From a virus: 47,075 nt of DNA. The DNA lies in IMG/VR virus record IMGVR_UViG_3300028025_005268, positions 1 to 47,075 of that record; one strand, 5' to 3'. The notes below the pieces were generated by a model. That model was given only the letters and a program-made list of their open reading frames with translations. It searched no databases and was not told where the DNA came from. A program made the position numbers and the translations under genes. Below, piece after piece: positions 26,604-35,969 of this stretch (its first letter is position 1; every line of letters starts with the position of its first letter).

Positions 26604-29479
26604 TGGCAAAATATACAAAAGTCCCAAGTCAAGTTCGTAGTGGAGTAGAAACGTTTAGTGATAACTTAGTCGGTGTACAAATAACCGATGGTAGTAGTCA
26701 ATTAACTAATACTACATTCACGATTGATAGGGTTTTAGCTGAAAAAGATAGTAAAACCTTTTCGTCTAAACCATTCTCGGACTTTTTAACATTGGATACG
26801 TTAGATGAGGAGACAAACGCTCCAACAACATCTTCAAGCACATCTAAAAAAGAAACTATTAAATTTAAGGGTGCTATTGATGATGCTGGTAAATCTTTAT
26901 ATGGTTCATTAAGACAAAGAATTGGTGTATCTATTGGACGTATCATTGAAAAGTTTCCGGCATCGATATTAGTTGATAATACAACAATTGCTAAGATATC
27001 TAACTATACTGCGGAAAATATTTCATATGATGTTGTTAAAAAAACCACAACATTTACATTACAAGATTCATTAATTTACAACCCATTCGATATTGTTCTT
27101 AGTAAACCTGAAACAAATACTATTGTTCCAACGAACAATCAGATAAGAAATTTCTATTCGTCATTTAAAAGTTATACTGTACTTTATAGTGGAATTACTT
27201 ACGACATCATTAGTTATACACAACCTGATAGTGACGGTCTGATTAATTTTAAAGTTAAAGGTAACCCATTCAGCGGTGTGACTGAAATATCTGATAATTT
27301 TATTATTAGACCAAACGACGGAATAGTTGAGGAATTTTATAAAGGTCTTGATGATGTCGAATCACTTTTATTAAATAGAGAAACAAGTCCAAAATATACT
27401 GCCAAGTTTAAGGTACCAAGAGATAGTTACAATAACTCAACGACAGATATTGTTGGAGTAGAAGTAAGTTGGCCAATAGCGAGAGATGGATGGAATATTC
27501 AGATTATTGGTTTAGAATATGAAAGATACATTGATGAATTAAATTCATTGGCCGACGAAATTGATGATTATAAATCAAACATCGTAGTTAGATTCTTAAC
27601 AGCACCACAATTGTTTGAATTTGATAGTGAAGATAAGAAAGCTGAGTCAATATTTCAATTGTATGGTCAGTCTTTTGACAGTGTAAAAAAATATATCGAT
27701 AACATCGCTTACATGAGACATGTAAGTTATGATGGTATTAAGAATTTACCCGACGCTTTATTAAAAAATTTATCACAGAATTTAGGTTTGAGTACTGTTA
27801 ATTTATTTGATGAGAAATCTTTTAATGACACTTTATACACAAGACAAGATAGTACATATGGTGGGATTTCAGTTGGTAAAAATCTAATTGAATCGGAATA
27901 CGAATTTTATAGAAGATTATTAATCAATCTTTCGGGAATATACAAATCAAAAGGTACACGCAAATCTTTAGAATTCTTTTTGAAATTCTTAGGTGCTCCG
28001 GAACCAATGATTAAGATTAACGAATATGTGTACGATGTAAGTAAGTTACCAAATAAATCAACATTAGAAGATGATTTATATGACGTAATAAACGGAATAA
28101 AAACCGACTATGTAATTACAGGTATAACACAATCATCAACAGGTGTTTCATATAGTGGAGGTACTGTCACATCATCAAGTACATTAACAAGAGATGAATA
28201 TCCAATTGATGAAAATGGTTTACCAAGAAAAGTAACTAATCTTAGTTCGGACATATTCTTCCAAAAAGGTGCTGGTTGGTATGATATGACTTTAGACCAT
28301 AGGTCTTCATTAGAAATTGATTTAGAAAATTCACAGTTAACAGGTAGAATAAAATACACGAAAACCAAGAACAAGGCGTACACTTACGGTGAAGATTATT
28401 ATGATAACTTCAGAAAATTCCCAAGTTTAGACTACGGTTTTGAAATAACACCAAGAATTGACAATGTAAAGACAAGTAATTTGTTAGTCGAAACCGATTC
28501 AAAATTAATTCTAAACAGAAAAAATATATCTGTTAATCTATCACCCTCACAAACAATTGACTACGACATTTGGAGACAGTCAAGAAATTTAGAATTAAAT
28601 TTTGGAACGTTACCCATTCAATCAAATTACAGTTTTGCGGAATATATGGATAATGTTTTATCTAAAACTATTATCAATTCAAGTACGGTTAAATATGATA
28701 GAAACTATATACGTCTTGAAGATGTATACACTTCATATGTTAATGATACGGGTTTCACATCCTATGATTTTATTTCATTAAATGAATATGTAAACACAAT
28801 GAGTCCATATTGGACACAGGTTATAGAACAATTTGTACCATCAACAACTTTGTGGACTGGCGGTAATGTAATTGAAAACGGTAAGTTTGGACGTTCAAAA
28901 TATCGTCACATTAAACCATGTCAAATATTCGAAATGGTGGATGATATATATCCTAACTTCCAAGAAGTTGTGGAAAGTCAACCCGACAATAACATTTTTA
29001 AATTTTACCCAACTTTAATTATTGATGGTATAAACTATAGTGGCTCAACACATTACGCCACTATGAGTGGAACAACAAATACATCCACATCTGCTAGTTT
29101 AGATACACCTGATTATGATAAATTAAAAGAATTATGGTTAACCGCATTAGAGGGGTTAATTGATGATTTAACGGTAACTATTGATAGTGTTGGTAAAAAC
29201 ACAATTTATGGTAACAGTATAGGGTTTGCGGGCATAACTGGTACAACAACTGCACCTATGTTATCATATGAATTTTTTATTAATGAATACGGTGTTGAAA
29301 AAATTAAATTTAAATCGTACAAATATGGACCAACTTATTGTACGGTGTTGAAAAAATTTGATTTTGGATTCACCACGGTATATAGTAACTACGTTATCGA
29401 TTGTAATTTCTCAGGTGCTTCCGCAGATTTCATAGATGATTGTAGATTTAGTGGGGCAAGTGCGGTTTATAGTAGTTAA
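26603..29479 (+). CDS. Large baseplate/tail protein, function unknown
   Basis: A 958-residue protein coupled to the preceding gene by a one-base overlap. At residues about 436-470 it carries YEFYRRLLINLSGIYKSKGT followed by RKSLEFFLKFLGAPEP. This helix-turn pattern resembles the core of phage tail protein I / baseplate-hub-linked proteins, where a ...KGT...LE..L...G signature is usual. The N-terminal 330 residues are beta-rich, and the middle contains the acidic helix YERYIDELNSLADEIDDYKS. The C-terminus ends with two copies of DCxFSGASA (VIDCNFSGASADFIDDCRFSGASA), an unusual terminal repeat. There is no membrane segment. The length and context suggest a central baseplate component. I cannot name its T4 counterpart. 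Confidence 0.72.
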   Translation: MAKYTKVPSQVRSGVETFSDNLVGVQITDGSSQLTNTTFTIDRVLAEKDSKTFSSKPFSDFLTLDTLDEETNAPTTSSSTSKKETIKFKGAIDDAGKSLYGSLRQRIGVSIGRIIEKFPASILVDNTTIAKISNYTAENISYDVVKKTTTFTLQDSLIYNPFDIVLSKPETNTIVPTNNQIRNFYSSFKSYTVLYSGITYDIISYTQPDSDGLINFKVKGNPFSGVTEISDNFIIRPNDGIVEEFYKGLDDVESLLLNRETSPKYTAKFKVPRDSYNNSTTDIVGVEVSWPIARDGWNIQIIGLEYERYIDELNSLADEIDDYKSNIVVRFLTAPQLFEFDSEDKKAESIFQLYGQSFDSVKKYIDNIAYMRHVSYDGIKNLPDALLKNLSQNLGLSTVNLFDEKSFNDTLYTRQDSTYGGISVGKNLIESEYEFYRRLLINLSGIYKSKGTRKSLEFFLKFLGAPEPMIKINEYVYDVSKLPNKSTLEDDLYDVINGIKTDYVITGITQSSTGVSYSGGTVTSSSTLTRDEYPIDENGLPRKVTNLSSDIFFQKGAGWYDMTLDHRSSLEIDLENSQLTGRIKYTKTKNKAYTYGEDYYDNFRKFPSLDYGFEITPRIDNVKTSNLLVETDSKLILNRKNISVNLSPSQTIDYDIWRQSRNLELNFGTLPIQSNYSFAEYMDNVLSKTIINSSTVKYDRNYIRLEDVYTSYVNDTGFTSYDFISLNEYVNTMSPYWTQVIEQFVPSTTLWTGGNVIENGKFGRSKYRHIKPCQIFEMVDDIYPNFQEVVESQPDNNIFKFYPTLIIDGINYSGSTHYATMSGTTNTSTSASLDTPDYDKLKELWLTALEGLIDDLTVTIDSVGKNTIYGNSIGFAGITGTTTAPMLSYEFFINEYGVEKIKFKSYKYGPTYCTVLKKFDFGFTTVYSNYVIDCNFSGASADFIDDCRFSGASAVYSS

Positions 29480-29492
29480 ATAAAATTAAACA

Positions 29493-29507
29493 AATATTTA
29501 TAAAATA
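29493..29507 (+). promoter_or_regulatory. Promoter-like element AATATTTATAAAATA
   Basis: The element runs into the start codon of the 340-residue fibre gene: its last A is the A of ATG 29507. One base differs from the copy at 25657 and two from the copy at 35955. Confidence 0.5.
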
Positions 29508-30529
29508 TGTCATTTTCAGCAACAATAACATTAGGAGTAGTAGGAACATCGATAACATCTGTGAAGATTTTATCATGCGGAACGGACAGTGGATGTTCCG
29601 GAGGTGACCAAGTTTTAGGGTATGAAAACGTACCCATTTCATCATTCCCATTACAGGTTTACAATATACCTAACGATACACAGTATTTAAAAATTGTTTC
29701 ACTTGGGGAATGTACGGCATCACAATGCGTCTCAATTGGTTTAATACCTACCAAAACCCCAACCCCAACACCAACACCTACCAAAACCCCAACTCCAACC
29801 ACAACACCAACTCCTACAATTACATTAACTCAAACGGTAACTAATACACCACCTGCTTTGACACAAACAGGTACACCACCGGCTTTAACTCTTACACCTA
29901 CAATTACACCGACTCTTACACAGACTATCACACCTACAATCACACCTACAATCACACCAACAAGAAGTAATACACCGACGCCAACACCAACAACCAGTGG
30001 TACGGCAACACCTACTCCAACTCCTACACTTACATTAACACCAACCCAACCATTGGCAGCGTCGTATTTATTCTACTCCGCTGCGGGTATTAGTGGGGCG
30101 AATGGTGATTGGGTTACCTTTACTGATACAACAACAACATTTAAATATAATAGTTTAACTGAGGATTTTGAAACATATATTGGTAGAAGAATATCTTCAA
30201 GTGATAGAATACAAACTTACACCCACCATGTTTGTACCGACAAAGATACAGTAACATATAGTTTAAATTATGTTCATAAAGCCGGACAAACCGGTAGTGC
30301 TCAAACCGCCATCGGGGCAATATTTGCTCATCCGGTATCTATGGGGACTATAGTGGATTTTAAAGATGTTACAACAAATCAAACTTACCAACCAATACCA
30401 ATTGGTGGTAGAACAACAAACGGAACCGACTTTAAAATTGGTTCGGTCTATTATAGATTATATAGATTTTTAAATAATCAACCGACAGGTACTAATAATT
30501 TTACCCTTAAAGTAACAACTTGTTCATAA
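29507..30529 (+). CDS. Thr/Pro-stalk tail fibre-like protein (340 residues)
   Basis: A three-part protein. The N-terminal domain (1-80) has [20 protein letters not shown] then [20 protein letters not shown]. Its layout (short beta-strands, then NDTxxLxIV, then a Cys) resembles the N-termini of the 814- and 927-residue proteins. A Thr/Pro stalk follows (about 81-181; [20 protein letters not shown], with [12 protein letters not shown]). The C-terminal domain (182-340) is beta-rich with two cysteines ([17 protein letters not shown], and LKVTTCS at the very end). It is probably an alternative or additional fibre using the same attachment scheme. The function is inferred from architecture. Confidence 0.75.
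   Translation: MSFSATITLGVVGTSITSVKILSCGTDSGCSGGDQVLGYENVPISSFPLQVYNIPNDTQYLKIVSLGECTASQCVSIGLIPTKTPTPTPTPTKTPTPTTTPTPTITLTQTVTNTPPALTQTGTPPALTLTPTITPTLTQTITPTITPTITPTRSNTPTPTPTTSGTATPTPTPTLTLTPTQPLAASYLFYSAAGISGANGDWVTFTDTTTTFKYNSLTEDFETYIGRRISSSDRIQTYTHHVCTDKDTVTYSLNYVHKAGQTGSAQTAIGAIFAHPVSMGTIVDFKDVTTNQTYQPIPIGGRTTNGTDFKIGSVYYRLYRFLNNQPTGTNNFTLKVTTCS
29746..30054 (+). repeat. Thr/Pro stalk of the 340-residue protein
   Basis: Tandem units of [33 protein letters not shown] and [12 protein letters not shown] type. The ITPT form is specific to this gene, and Lys and Ala occur here more than in the other stalks. Confidence 0.92.
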
Positions 30530-30555
30530 AATTAAATAATAAAATAAAATAAAAT

Positions 30556-31893
30556 ATGTCAGTATTACCATTAAATTCAGGTGGACCAATAATTGGAGGA
30601 GCGATATCTACCGCAAATGAACAATCAGTATTCGGTACCCACATATCACATTTAGGTATTGGTGGTTTAGTAGAATTACCAACAATTGAATATAGAAACA
30701 CTATTCCTGTTGATGCTACAATGAATAATGATGGATTATCTTGTGGAAGAAGAAAATTAGGTATGGTTGTCTATGTTATTAATGAAAAAAAATACTATCA
30801 ACTAAGACCTAAAATTTCAGATACTGAAGTCACATACACACAATGGACAGGTTATACCGGAGCAGAAAAAATTGTTTTATTGGACCCATTACAAACTGAA
30901 GTTTATGATGAAATAACAGATACAATTCTTTCGGGTAGTGGTGATGCTGATGATGCTTGGGTTGAGGTTTTTAATTTTGTAAACACCCCAACACTAACAA
31001 TTAATAATAATACTGATAATTATATTTTCGCATCAAGTGGAACCGCTGACACAATTGAAGGTCAAAGCGGTTTAACTTGGAATGGAACAACGTTATCGGT
31101 TAGTGGTGACACAAATACCTCGGGTGAATCATATATGGCATCTGCCACGGTTAGAGATTTAACACAAAATAGAGTTGTGGTGGCTGGTGTTGACGGGGCT
31201 TTGACCAATTATACTGGTTTAACATTTGATAACACAACACTGTCAACAACAAAAGATTTTAATGTTGACGGTAATTCAACTTTAGCTACTGTAACCGTTG
31301 AAAATTTAACACAAAATAGAGTTGTGGTGGCCGGAGTTAGTGGAGCTTTAATTGATTATAGTGGTTTAACATTCAACAATACCACATTAATCACAACTAA
31401 AAATGTTGAGATTGGTGGTACGTTAGATGTAAATGGAGAATCCACGTTGGCATCTGCTACGGTAGAAGATTTAACACAAAATAGAATTTTGGTTGCGGGT
31501 TCGGGAGGTTCATTAGTTGATTATAGTGGTTTGACATTTGATAACACAACATTAAGAACAACAAAAAATGCCGAAGTTGGTGGAACATTAACGGTAACAG
31601 GTAACACCACAGCAAACGCTTTTTATCAATCATCAAGTAGAACATTAAAAACAAATATAGAGAAATTAGAAATATCAGGTTTAGATTTACTTAGTCAAGT
31701 TAATGTTGTAAAATTCAATTACCTAAATGATTTAGAAAACAAACGAATAGGTTTCATTGCTGAAGACACACCAATTGAATTATCAACAAAGGAACAAAAT
31801 GTAATGGACACAAACTCAAGTATTGGTTTATTAATTAAGGCAGTACAAGAGTTAAGTGATAAAGTAAAAGAATTAGAGTCAAGACTTAAATAA
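30556..31893 (+). CDS. Tail fibre with S74-type C-terminal chaperone domain
   Basis: A 445-residue fibre. An N-terminal head (about 1-150) is followed by a shaft with three copies of a 49-55-residue repeat, each containing the phrase DLTQNRVVVAG then LTFDNTTL (copies begin near DNA 31147, 31294 and 31459). The C-terminus (about 358-445) matches the intramolecular chaperone domain of endosialidase-type fibres (peptidase S74). SSRTLKTNIEKL corresponds to the S-x-x-x-[LI]-K signature with the catalytic Ser/Lys. Next come the phrase VVKFNYLNDLENKRIGFIAE and a final coiled coil (LLIKAVQELSDKVKELESRL). Such domains fold the trimeric fibre and then cut themselves off. The stop overlaps the next start by one base. 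Confidence 0.88.
   Translation: MSVLPLNSGGPIIGGAISTANEQSVFGTHISHLGIGGLVELPTIEYRNTIPVDATMNNDGLSCGRRKLGMVVYVINEKKYYQLRPKISDTEVTYTQWTGYTGAEKIVLLDPLQTEVYDEITDTILSGSGDADDAWVEVFNFVNTPTLTINNNTDNYIFASSGTADTIEGQSGLTWNGTTLSVSGDTNTSGESYMASATVRDLTQNRVVVAGVDGALTNYTGLTFDNTTLSTTKDFNVDGNSTLATVTVENLTQNRVVVAGVSGALIDYSGLTFNNTTLITTKNVEIGGTLDVNGESTLASATVEDLTQNRILVAGSGGSLVDYSGLTFDNTTLRTTKNAEVGGTLTVTGNTTANAFYQSSSRTLKTNIEKLEISGLDLLSQVNVVKFNYLNDLENKRIGFIAEDTPIELSTKEQNVMDTNSSIGLLIKAVQELSDKVKELESRLK
31147..31560 (+). repeat. Three shaft repeats in the S74 fibre gene
   Basis: Three units starting at 31147, 31294 and 31459 each encode a version of V(R/E)(D/N)LTQNR(V/I)(V/L)VAG followed by a Y-[ST]-GLTF-[DN]-NTTL segment. 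Spacing is 147 and 165 bases. The DNA identity between copies is high, suggesting recent duplication. Confidence 0.9.
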
Positions 31894-33131
31894 TGACAAA
31901 ACAAACGGGTTATTTGGTAACGTGGAATGAAATGTCAACAATGGGAGCAACACCTGTTGAACAAACAACTGCACCCACTGGTGATAAAATTGTTACTAAA
32001 TCCGAATCTACCGATTATTATCAATGGGATGAAAAATATCTTTTATCATATAATAACAATCAATGCCCACCATATGAGGCGTTCGTACCTGTAGTAAACT
32101 TAGTGACTGTTACATACTCATCAAGCGCTGTGGGTGGACCCGATTGTTACATTGATAATAATGGTACACATTATAATGGTCTACAAGAGTGGTTAATGGG
32201 TTGGGATAGAATAATAGTATCTGGAGACGTACAACCCGAAAACGGAACTATTGCCATTTATGCTAGAGATGGTGAAGAATTCACCGCTAAGTCATATGTT
32301 GATGGAAGATATTCCACATGGGGAGATTACACAGGTTGTACCACCACTGTCGAAGTTTATGAAAATAATATACTTTTAACAGGTAGTTCATTATCTTTTA
32401 CCAATATAAATCGTCCAGACGATTCAGATTGGAGAGTTGAAACAGAAGTAAAATTTACACCAATTTACGGTAGAACTTATGAAATTAGAACATACAATCA
32501 TGATTTAATTGGACCTTTAGATTGTGATTTTACCGCAACATTTACACCATATACGTTAAGTGAAACCACTCAAAAACCACCATCGGCCACTGATTATGGC
32601 AGTTTGTTGTTAGACATATTTGGTTCGAGTAATATTGACAAATATAGATTAATTAACATCACATCAGAAACTTCAGAATTTGGTGACTTTGTTACGGTAT
32701 CCGAAACAACAAGTGAGAGGAGAATACCATCAACGGCAACTACCATACAGCAAACTGACATGACCGGACCGTTAGGAATTTCAAGTAATTTTTATAGATT
32801 TGGTATTAATATTGCTTTAATGATGGAAAAATACCCAAGTGTCAATCTTTTTTCATTTAGAATAGTAATGAAAAGAAAGGCTTCGGAAACGGGAAACATG
32901 GCGGTGGCATTCACATATGGTAAAAAAGTTAATTCACTAGTACAATTAATACCAGCTGCGGGAGGTATTGATTTTTATGCACCAACACATGGTAACGATG
33001 GTCGCTCCGAATTTCCAGATGCCGGTTCAATAACCGTTCAGGCATTAAATTCTGATACGTATTATGCAGCAGCTAGAATTGAATATAATAAATCTGCCAA
33101 TACTTTTGTGATTATTAGTGAAGGAGTTTAA
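31893..33131 (+). CDS. Tail module protein, function unknown (412 residues)
   Basis: A 412-residue protein coupled to the S74 fibre gene by a one-base overlap (TAATG). Beta-strand-like stretches dominate: GDVQPENGTIAIYARDGEEF, then STWGDYTGCTTTVEVYENNI, and FRIVMKRKASETGNMAVAFT. Three or four cysteines are present. There is no signal peptide, membrane segment or known enzyme motif that I can see. Because it directly follows a fibre gene it could be a fibre partner, an adhesin tip or a fibre-assembly factor. Nothing in the sequence decides between these. Confidence 0.68.
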   Translation: MTKQTGYLVTWNEMSTMGATPVEQTTAPTGDKIVTKSESTDYYQWDEKYLLSYNNNQCPPYEAFVPVVNLVTVTYSSSAVGGPDCYIDNNGTHYNGLQEWLMGWDRIIVSGDVQPENGTIAIYARDGEEFTAKSYVDGRYSTWGDYTGCTTTVEVYENNILLTGSSLSFTNINRPDDSDWRVETEVKFTPIYGRTYEIRTYNHDLIGPLDCDFTATFTPYTLSETTQKPPSATDYGSLLLDIFGSSNIDKYRLINITSETSEFGDFVTVSETTSERRIPSTATTIQQTDMTGPLGISSNFYRFGINIALMMEKYPSVNLFSFRIVMKRKASETGNMAVAFTYGKKVNSLVQLIPAAGGIDFYAPTHGNDGRSEFPDAGSITVQALNSDTYYAAARIEYNKSANTFVIISEGV

Positions 33132-33143
33132 AAAATATAAAAA

Positions 33144-35927
33144 ATGTCAATATATTATAAAGTAAAAATAGATTCGGGAACCGCTGCTGGACCATACACA
33201 ATTTATCATACTCAGATAAATTCGTCAAATATTGCGACGTTATATAGTAATGCCCAACCGGCGGTAAACGTAACGTATACATCACTAAATTCGGGTGACG
33301 GAGTTTTAGTAATTGTACCGGACAATACAACAAGAGTAATTCTTTATAATCAAGAGTGTGACACATACGAAGATAATTTAGTAACATATAATATATCGGC
33401 AGCCTCATCTAATGTTAATGAGGGAAGTAGTATAACATTAAATGTCACAACTAGAAATGTACCTAATAATACTGTACTTTATTGGACAATTAATTATAAC
33501 AGCTCATCAAGTGACCCCGACTTTTTTACTGCGGTAACTGGTACAACTACAATAGTTAATAAAGTAAGTACATTTAGTGTTTCATTGGAATCCGATTTGG
33601 CGACAGAAGGTTCCGAAACTTTTTATGTTGAATTAAGAACCGGTAGTTTAACGGGTACCATTGTCGATAGTACGGATGTAATCACAATAAATGATACGTC
33701 AAGATATTATTATTACTTGGTTAAACAAACATATAACTGTGAACCAATTGGTAATCCATATGCATATTATAAAGTACAATCCGATTATGGTGAAAATAAA
33801 CTTGTTAAAGTCAATGGTGTTGGAGACAATATGTACTTAATGCGCAATGAATTTAATCAAAACAACGGTGATAATGTGGCGTTTGTTGATGTTACAAATT
33901 GTGTTAAAGGAACACCAACATATAGTATAACCGCATCGACAAACACTATAAGTGAAGGTGGGACTGTAACATTTGCGATTAACACCACATATGTAATGGA
34001 TGGTACAAGACTTTATTGGAAAATTAATTACAATAATTCATCATCAAGTAACGATTTCAGCTTTACGGACGGTACTTTCGTAATCAGTAATGGTTCGGGT
34101 AGTGTTAGTACAGCTATTGTTAATGACTTACAAACAGAAGGTGCTGAAACATTCTATGCGGAATTAAGAAAGGAAAGTATTAATGGTGCGATTCTTGCCA
34201 CTTCGGGAGTTATAACAATTAATGATACATCAACGTCACCACCAACATACGCTATCTCAACACCATCTAGTGTTAATGAAGGTTCGACAGCAAACTTTAA
34301 TGTTACAACAACAAATGTGGCTAACGGAACTATTCTTTATTGGAGGGTATTATTTAACGGTGAAACGGATAGTAATGACTTTACATCAAATATTGGAACT
34401 GTTACAATTAATAATAATTCGGGATTAATTGGTGTGGGTATAAGAAATGATAACACAACCGAAGGGTTAGAATCTTTTAAAGTAGAATTGAGAACAGATA
34501 GTATACGTGGTGACATTAAAGCAACATCTAACGATGTTACGATTAATGATACATCAATATATCCTACTGTTGAATTTACATATTCACAAACTTGTATTGG
34601 TACATCAAACACATCAGGACGTGTTACATTTACAAATGTTACGGGAGGAAGTGGTGGACCATATGAAGTGACAATTAACGGAACGAATTGGTATAGTTGG
34701 ACTGGTAGTTCATTTAGAATTGATGGTATTGCTGACGGTACGCATAATTTACGTGCTAGAGATAATATTTTTAATTACTCGGCAATATCAACTATAACGG
34801 TTGATTGTTATAGAGCACCTATATATTCAATTGCGGCTGTAGGAGGTGTAACCAGTGTTAATGAGTCTAGCGCAATATCGTTTGCGGTTAGTACAACATA
34901 TGTCCCTAACGGAACCACACTTTATTGGTCTATAGATACGAATAATTCAACATCGGCAAGTGATTTTAATCCAACTAGTGGTAGTGTAACTGTTAATAAT
35001 GGTTCAGGAACGATTAGTATTGGTATAATTGGAGATAATTTAACTGAAGGCCCACAAACATTTAGAGCACAATTAAGAACCGGTAGTGTATCAGGAAATA
35101 TCGTAGCCACTTCGGGAGTTATAACAATTAATGATACTTCAATCAATACCGTACCTAATTGGCAGTACGCTGGATTTACGACATGTGTTTCATGTCAAAA
35201 TGTTACAGTTTATAAAGATGAAAATCCTAATTCAACAACTTATAATTACTATCGAATAGGTACAGATGGTAGTGCACAACCTAATCAACCAACTGGAATT
35301 CCTTGTAACACAAGTGCGGTTTGGGAAAATAATGGAAGTTATGGTTGTTACGGAACATGTGGTAAGTATTATGTACAAACTGATACAAATCCATGTTCTA
35401 TCACTTCTCAATCCACTAGACAAGGAGATTTGGTTCCTGGTGAAAGTAATTCAACATTTTGCTATAATGGGTCTAACTGTTGTGGACAATCAACAACACC
35501 TAATTGGGTAAATTCAGGGTCACCGTATTGTCAAAATGGGTATCAATATCAATTAAAAACTGACAATAATCCATGCTCATCAACACATACGGCAACGGAT
35601 GCGGTTCCAACTGGTGATAACTCACAATGTTGGCAATTATCTGACGTTTATTATACATCATGTGCCAACGCAAACTCTGCATCTGAACCATATCAATCAT
35701 ACGTGTTAAATGGTACTTACAAATACACAACCTATAATGTTTCAGGAAATTGGGAAAATCTTGGAACATTTATGACAGGCGATTGGTTTTTTGTTGATTC
35801 AACGGGGGCACATAGGAGAACATTCTATAGTGGTGATAATTTAGAATTATTAGGAACAATTGTTACTACAGACTTAAGTGAATGTACAACCGGTGGAGGA
35901 GGAACAGACCCTGAACAATTAGGTTAA
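33144..35927 (+). CDS. Multi-domain Calx-beta/SprB-like adhesin of the tail
   Basis: A 927-residue protein. Residues 1-80 (YYKVKIDSGTAAGPYTIYHT, with GDGVLVIVPDNTTRVILYN) match the N-terminus of the 814-residue protein. Calx-beta-like domains follow at about 81-190, 256-365, 370-470 and 556-665. Each contains the pattern NEGS, a V.NGT.LYW phrase, TEG.E(T/S)F, and ends in ITINDTS. An SprB-like domain (about 471-555; [20 protein letters not shown]) is a close relative of the one in the 814-residue protein. Residues about 666-927 are cysteine-rich, with repeated NPCS motifs (QTDTNPCSITSQSTR; KTDNNPCSSTHTAT) and CYGTCGKYY. Here the Thr/Pro stalks are replaced by folded Calx-beta domains. It is likely a receptor-binding fibre, and calcium binding is possible but unproven. 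Confidence 0.8.
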   Translation: MSIYYKVKIDSGTAAGPYTIYHTQINSSNIATLYSNAQPAVNVTYTSLNSGDGVLVIVPDNTTRVILYNQECDTYEDNLVTYNISAASSNVNEGSSITLNVTTRNVPNNTVLYWTINYNSSSSDPDFFTAVTGTTTIVNKVSTFSVSLESDLATEGSETFYVELRTGSLTGTIVDSTDVITINDTSRYYYYLVKQTYNCEPIGNPYAYYKVQSDYGENKLVKVNGVGDNMYLMRNEFNQNNGDNVAFVDVTNCVKGTPTYSITASTNTISEGGTVTFAINTTYVMDGTRLYWKINYNNSSSSNDFSFTDGTFVISNGSGSVSTAIVNDLQTEGAETFYAELRKESINGAILATSGVITINDTSTSPPTYAISTPSSVNEGSTANFNVTTTNVANGTILYWRVLFNGETDSNDFTSNIGTVTINNNSGLIGVGIRNDNTTEGLESFKVELRTDSIRGDIKATSNDVTINDTSIYPTVEFTYSQTCIGTSNTSGRVTFTNVTGGSGGPYEVTINGTNWYSWTGSSFRIDGIADGTHNLRARDNIFNYSAISTITVDCYRAPIYSIAAVGGVTSVNESSAISFAVSTTYVPNGTTLYWSIDTNNSTSASDFNPTSGSVTVNNGSGTISIGIIGDNLTEGPQTFRAQLRTGSVSGNIVATSGVITINDTSINTVPNWQYAGFTTCVSCQNVTVYKDENPNSTTYNYYRIGTDGSAQPNQPTGIPCNTSAVWENNGSYGCYGTCGKYYVQTDTNPCSITSQSTRQGDLVPGESNSTFCYNGSNCCGQSTTPNWVNSGSPYCQNGYQYQLKTDNNPCSSTHTATDAVPTGDNSQCWQLSDVYYTSCANANSASEPYQSYVLNGTYKYTTYNVSGNWENLGTFMTGDWFFVDSTGAHRRTFYSGDNLELLGTIVTTDLSECTTGGGGTDPEQLG

Positions 35928-35954
35928 TATAACGATAACAAAAAAATTAAAATT

Positions 35955-35969
35955 AATATTTATAACATA
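35955..35969 (+). promoter_or_regulatory. Promoter-like element AATATTTATAACATA
   Basis: The element abuts the 695-residue gene: its last A is the A of the start codon at 35969. It is the third near-identical copy after 25657 and 29493. Confidence 0.5.
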
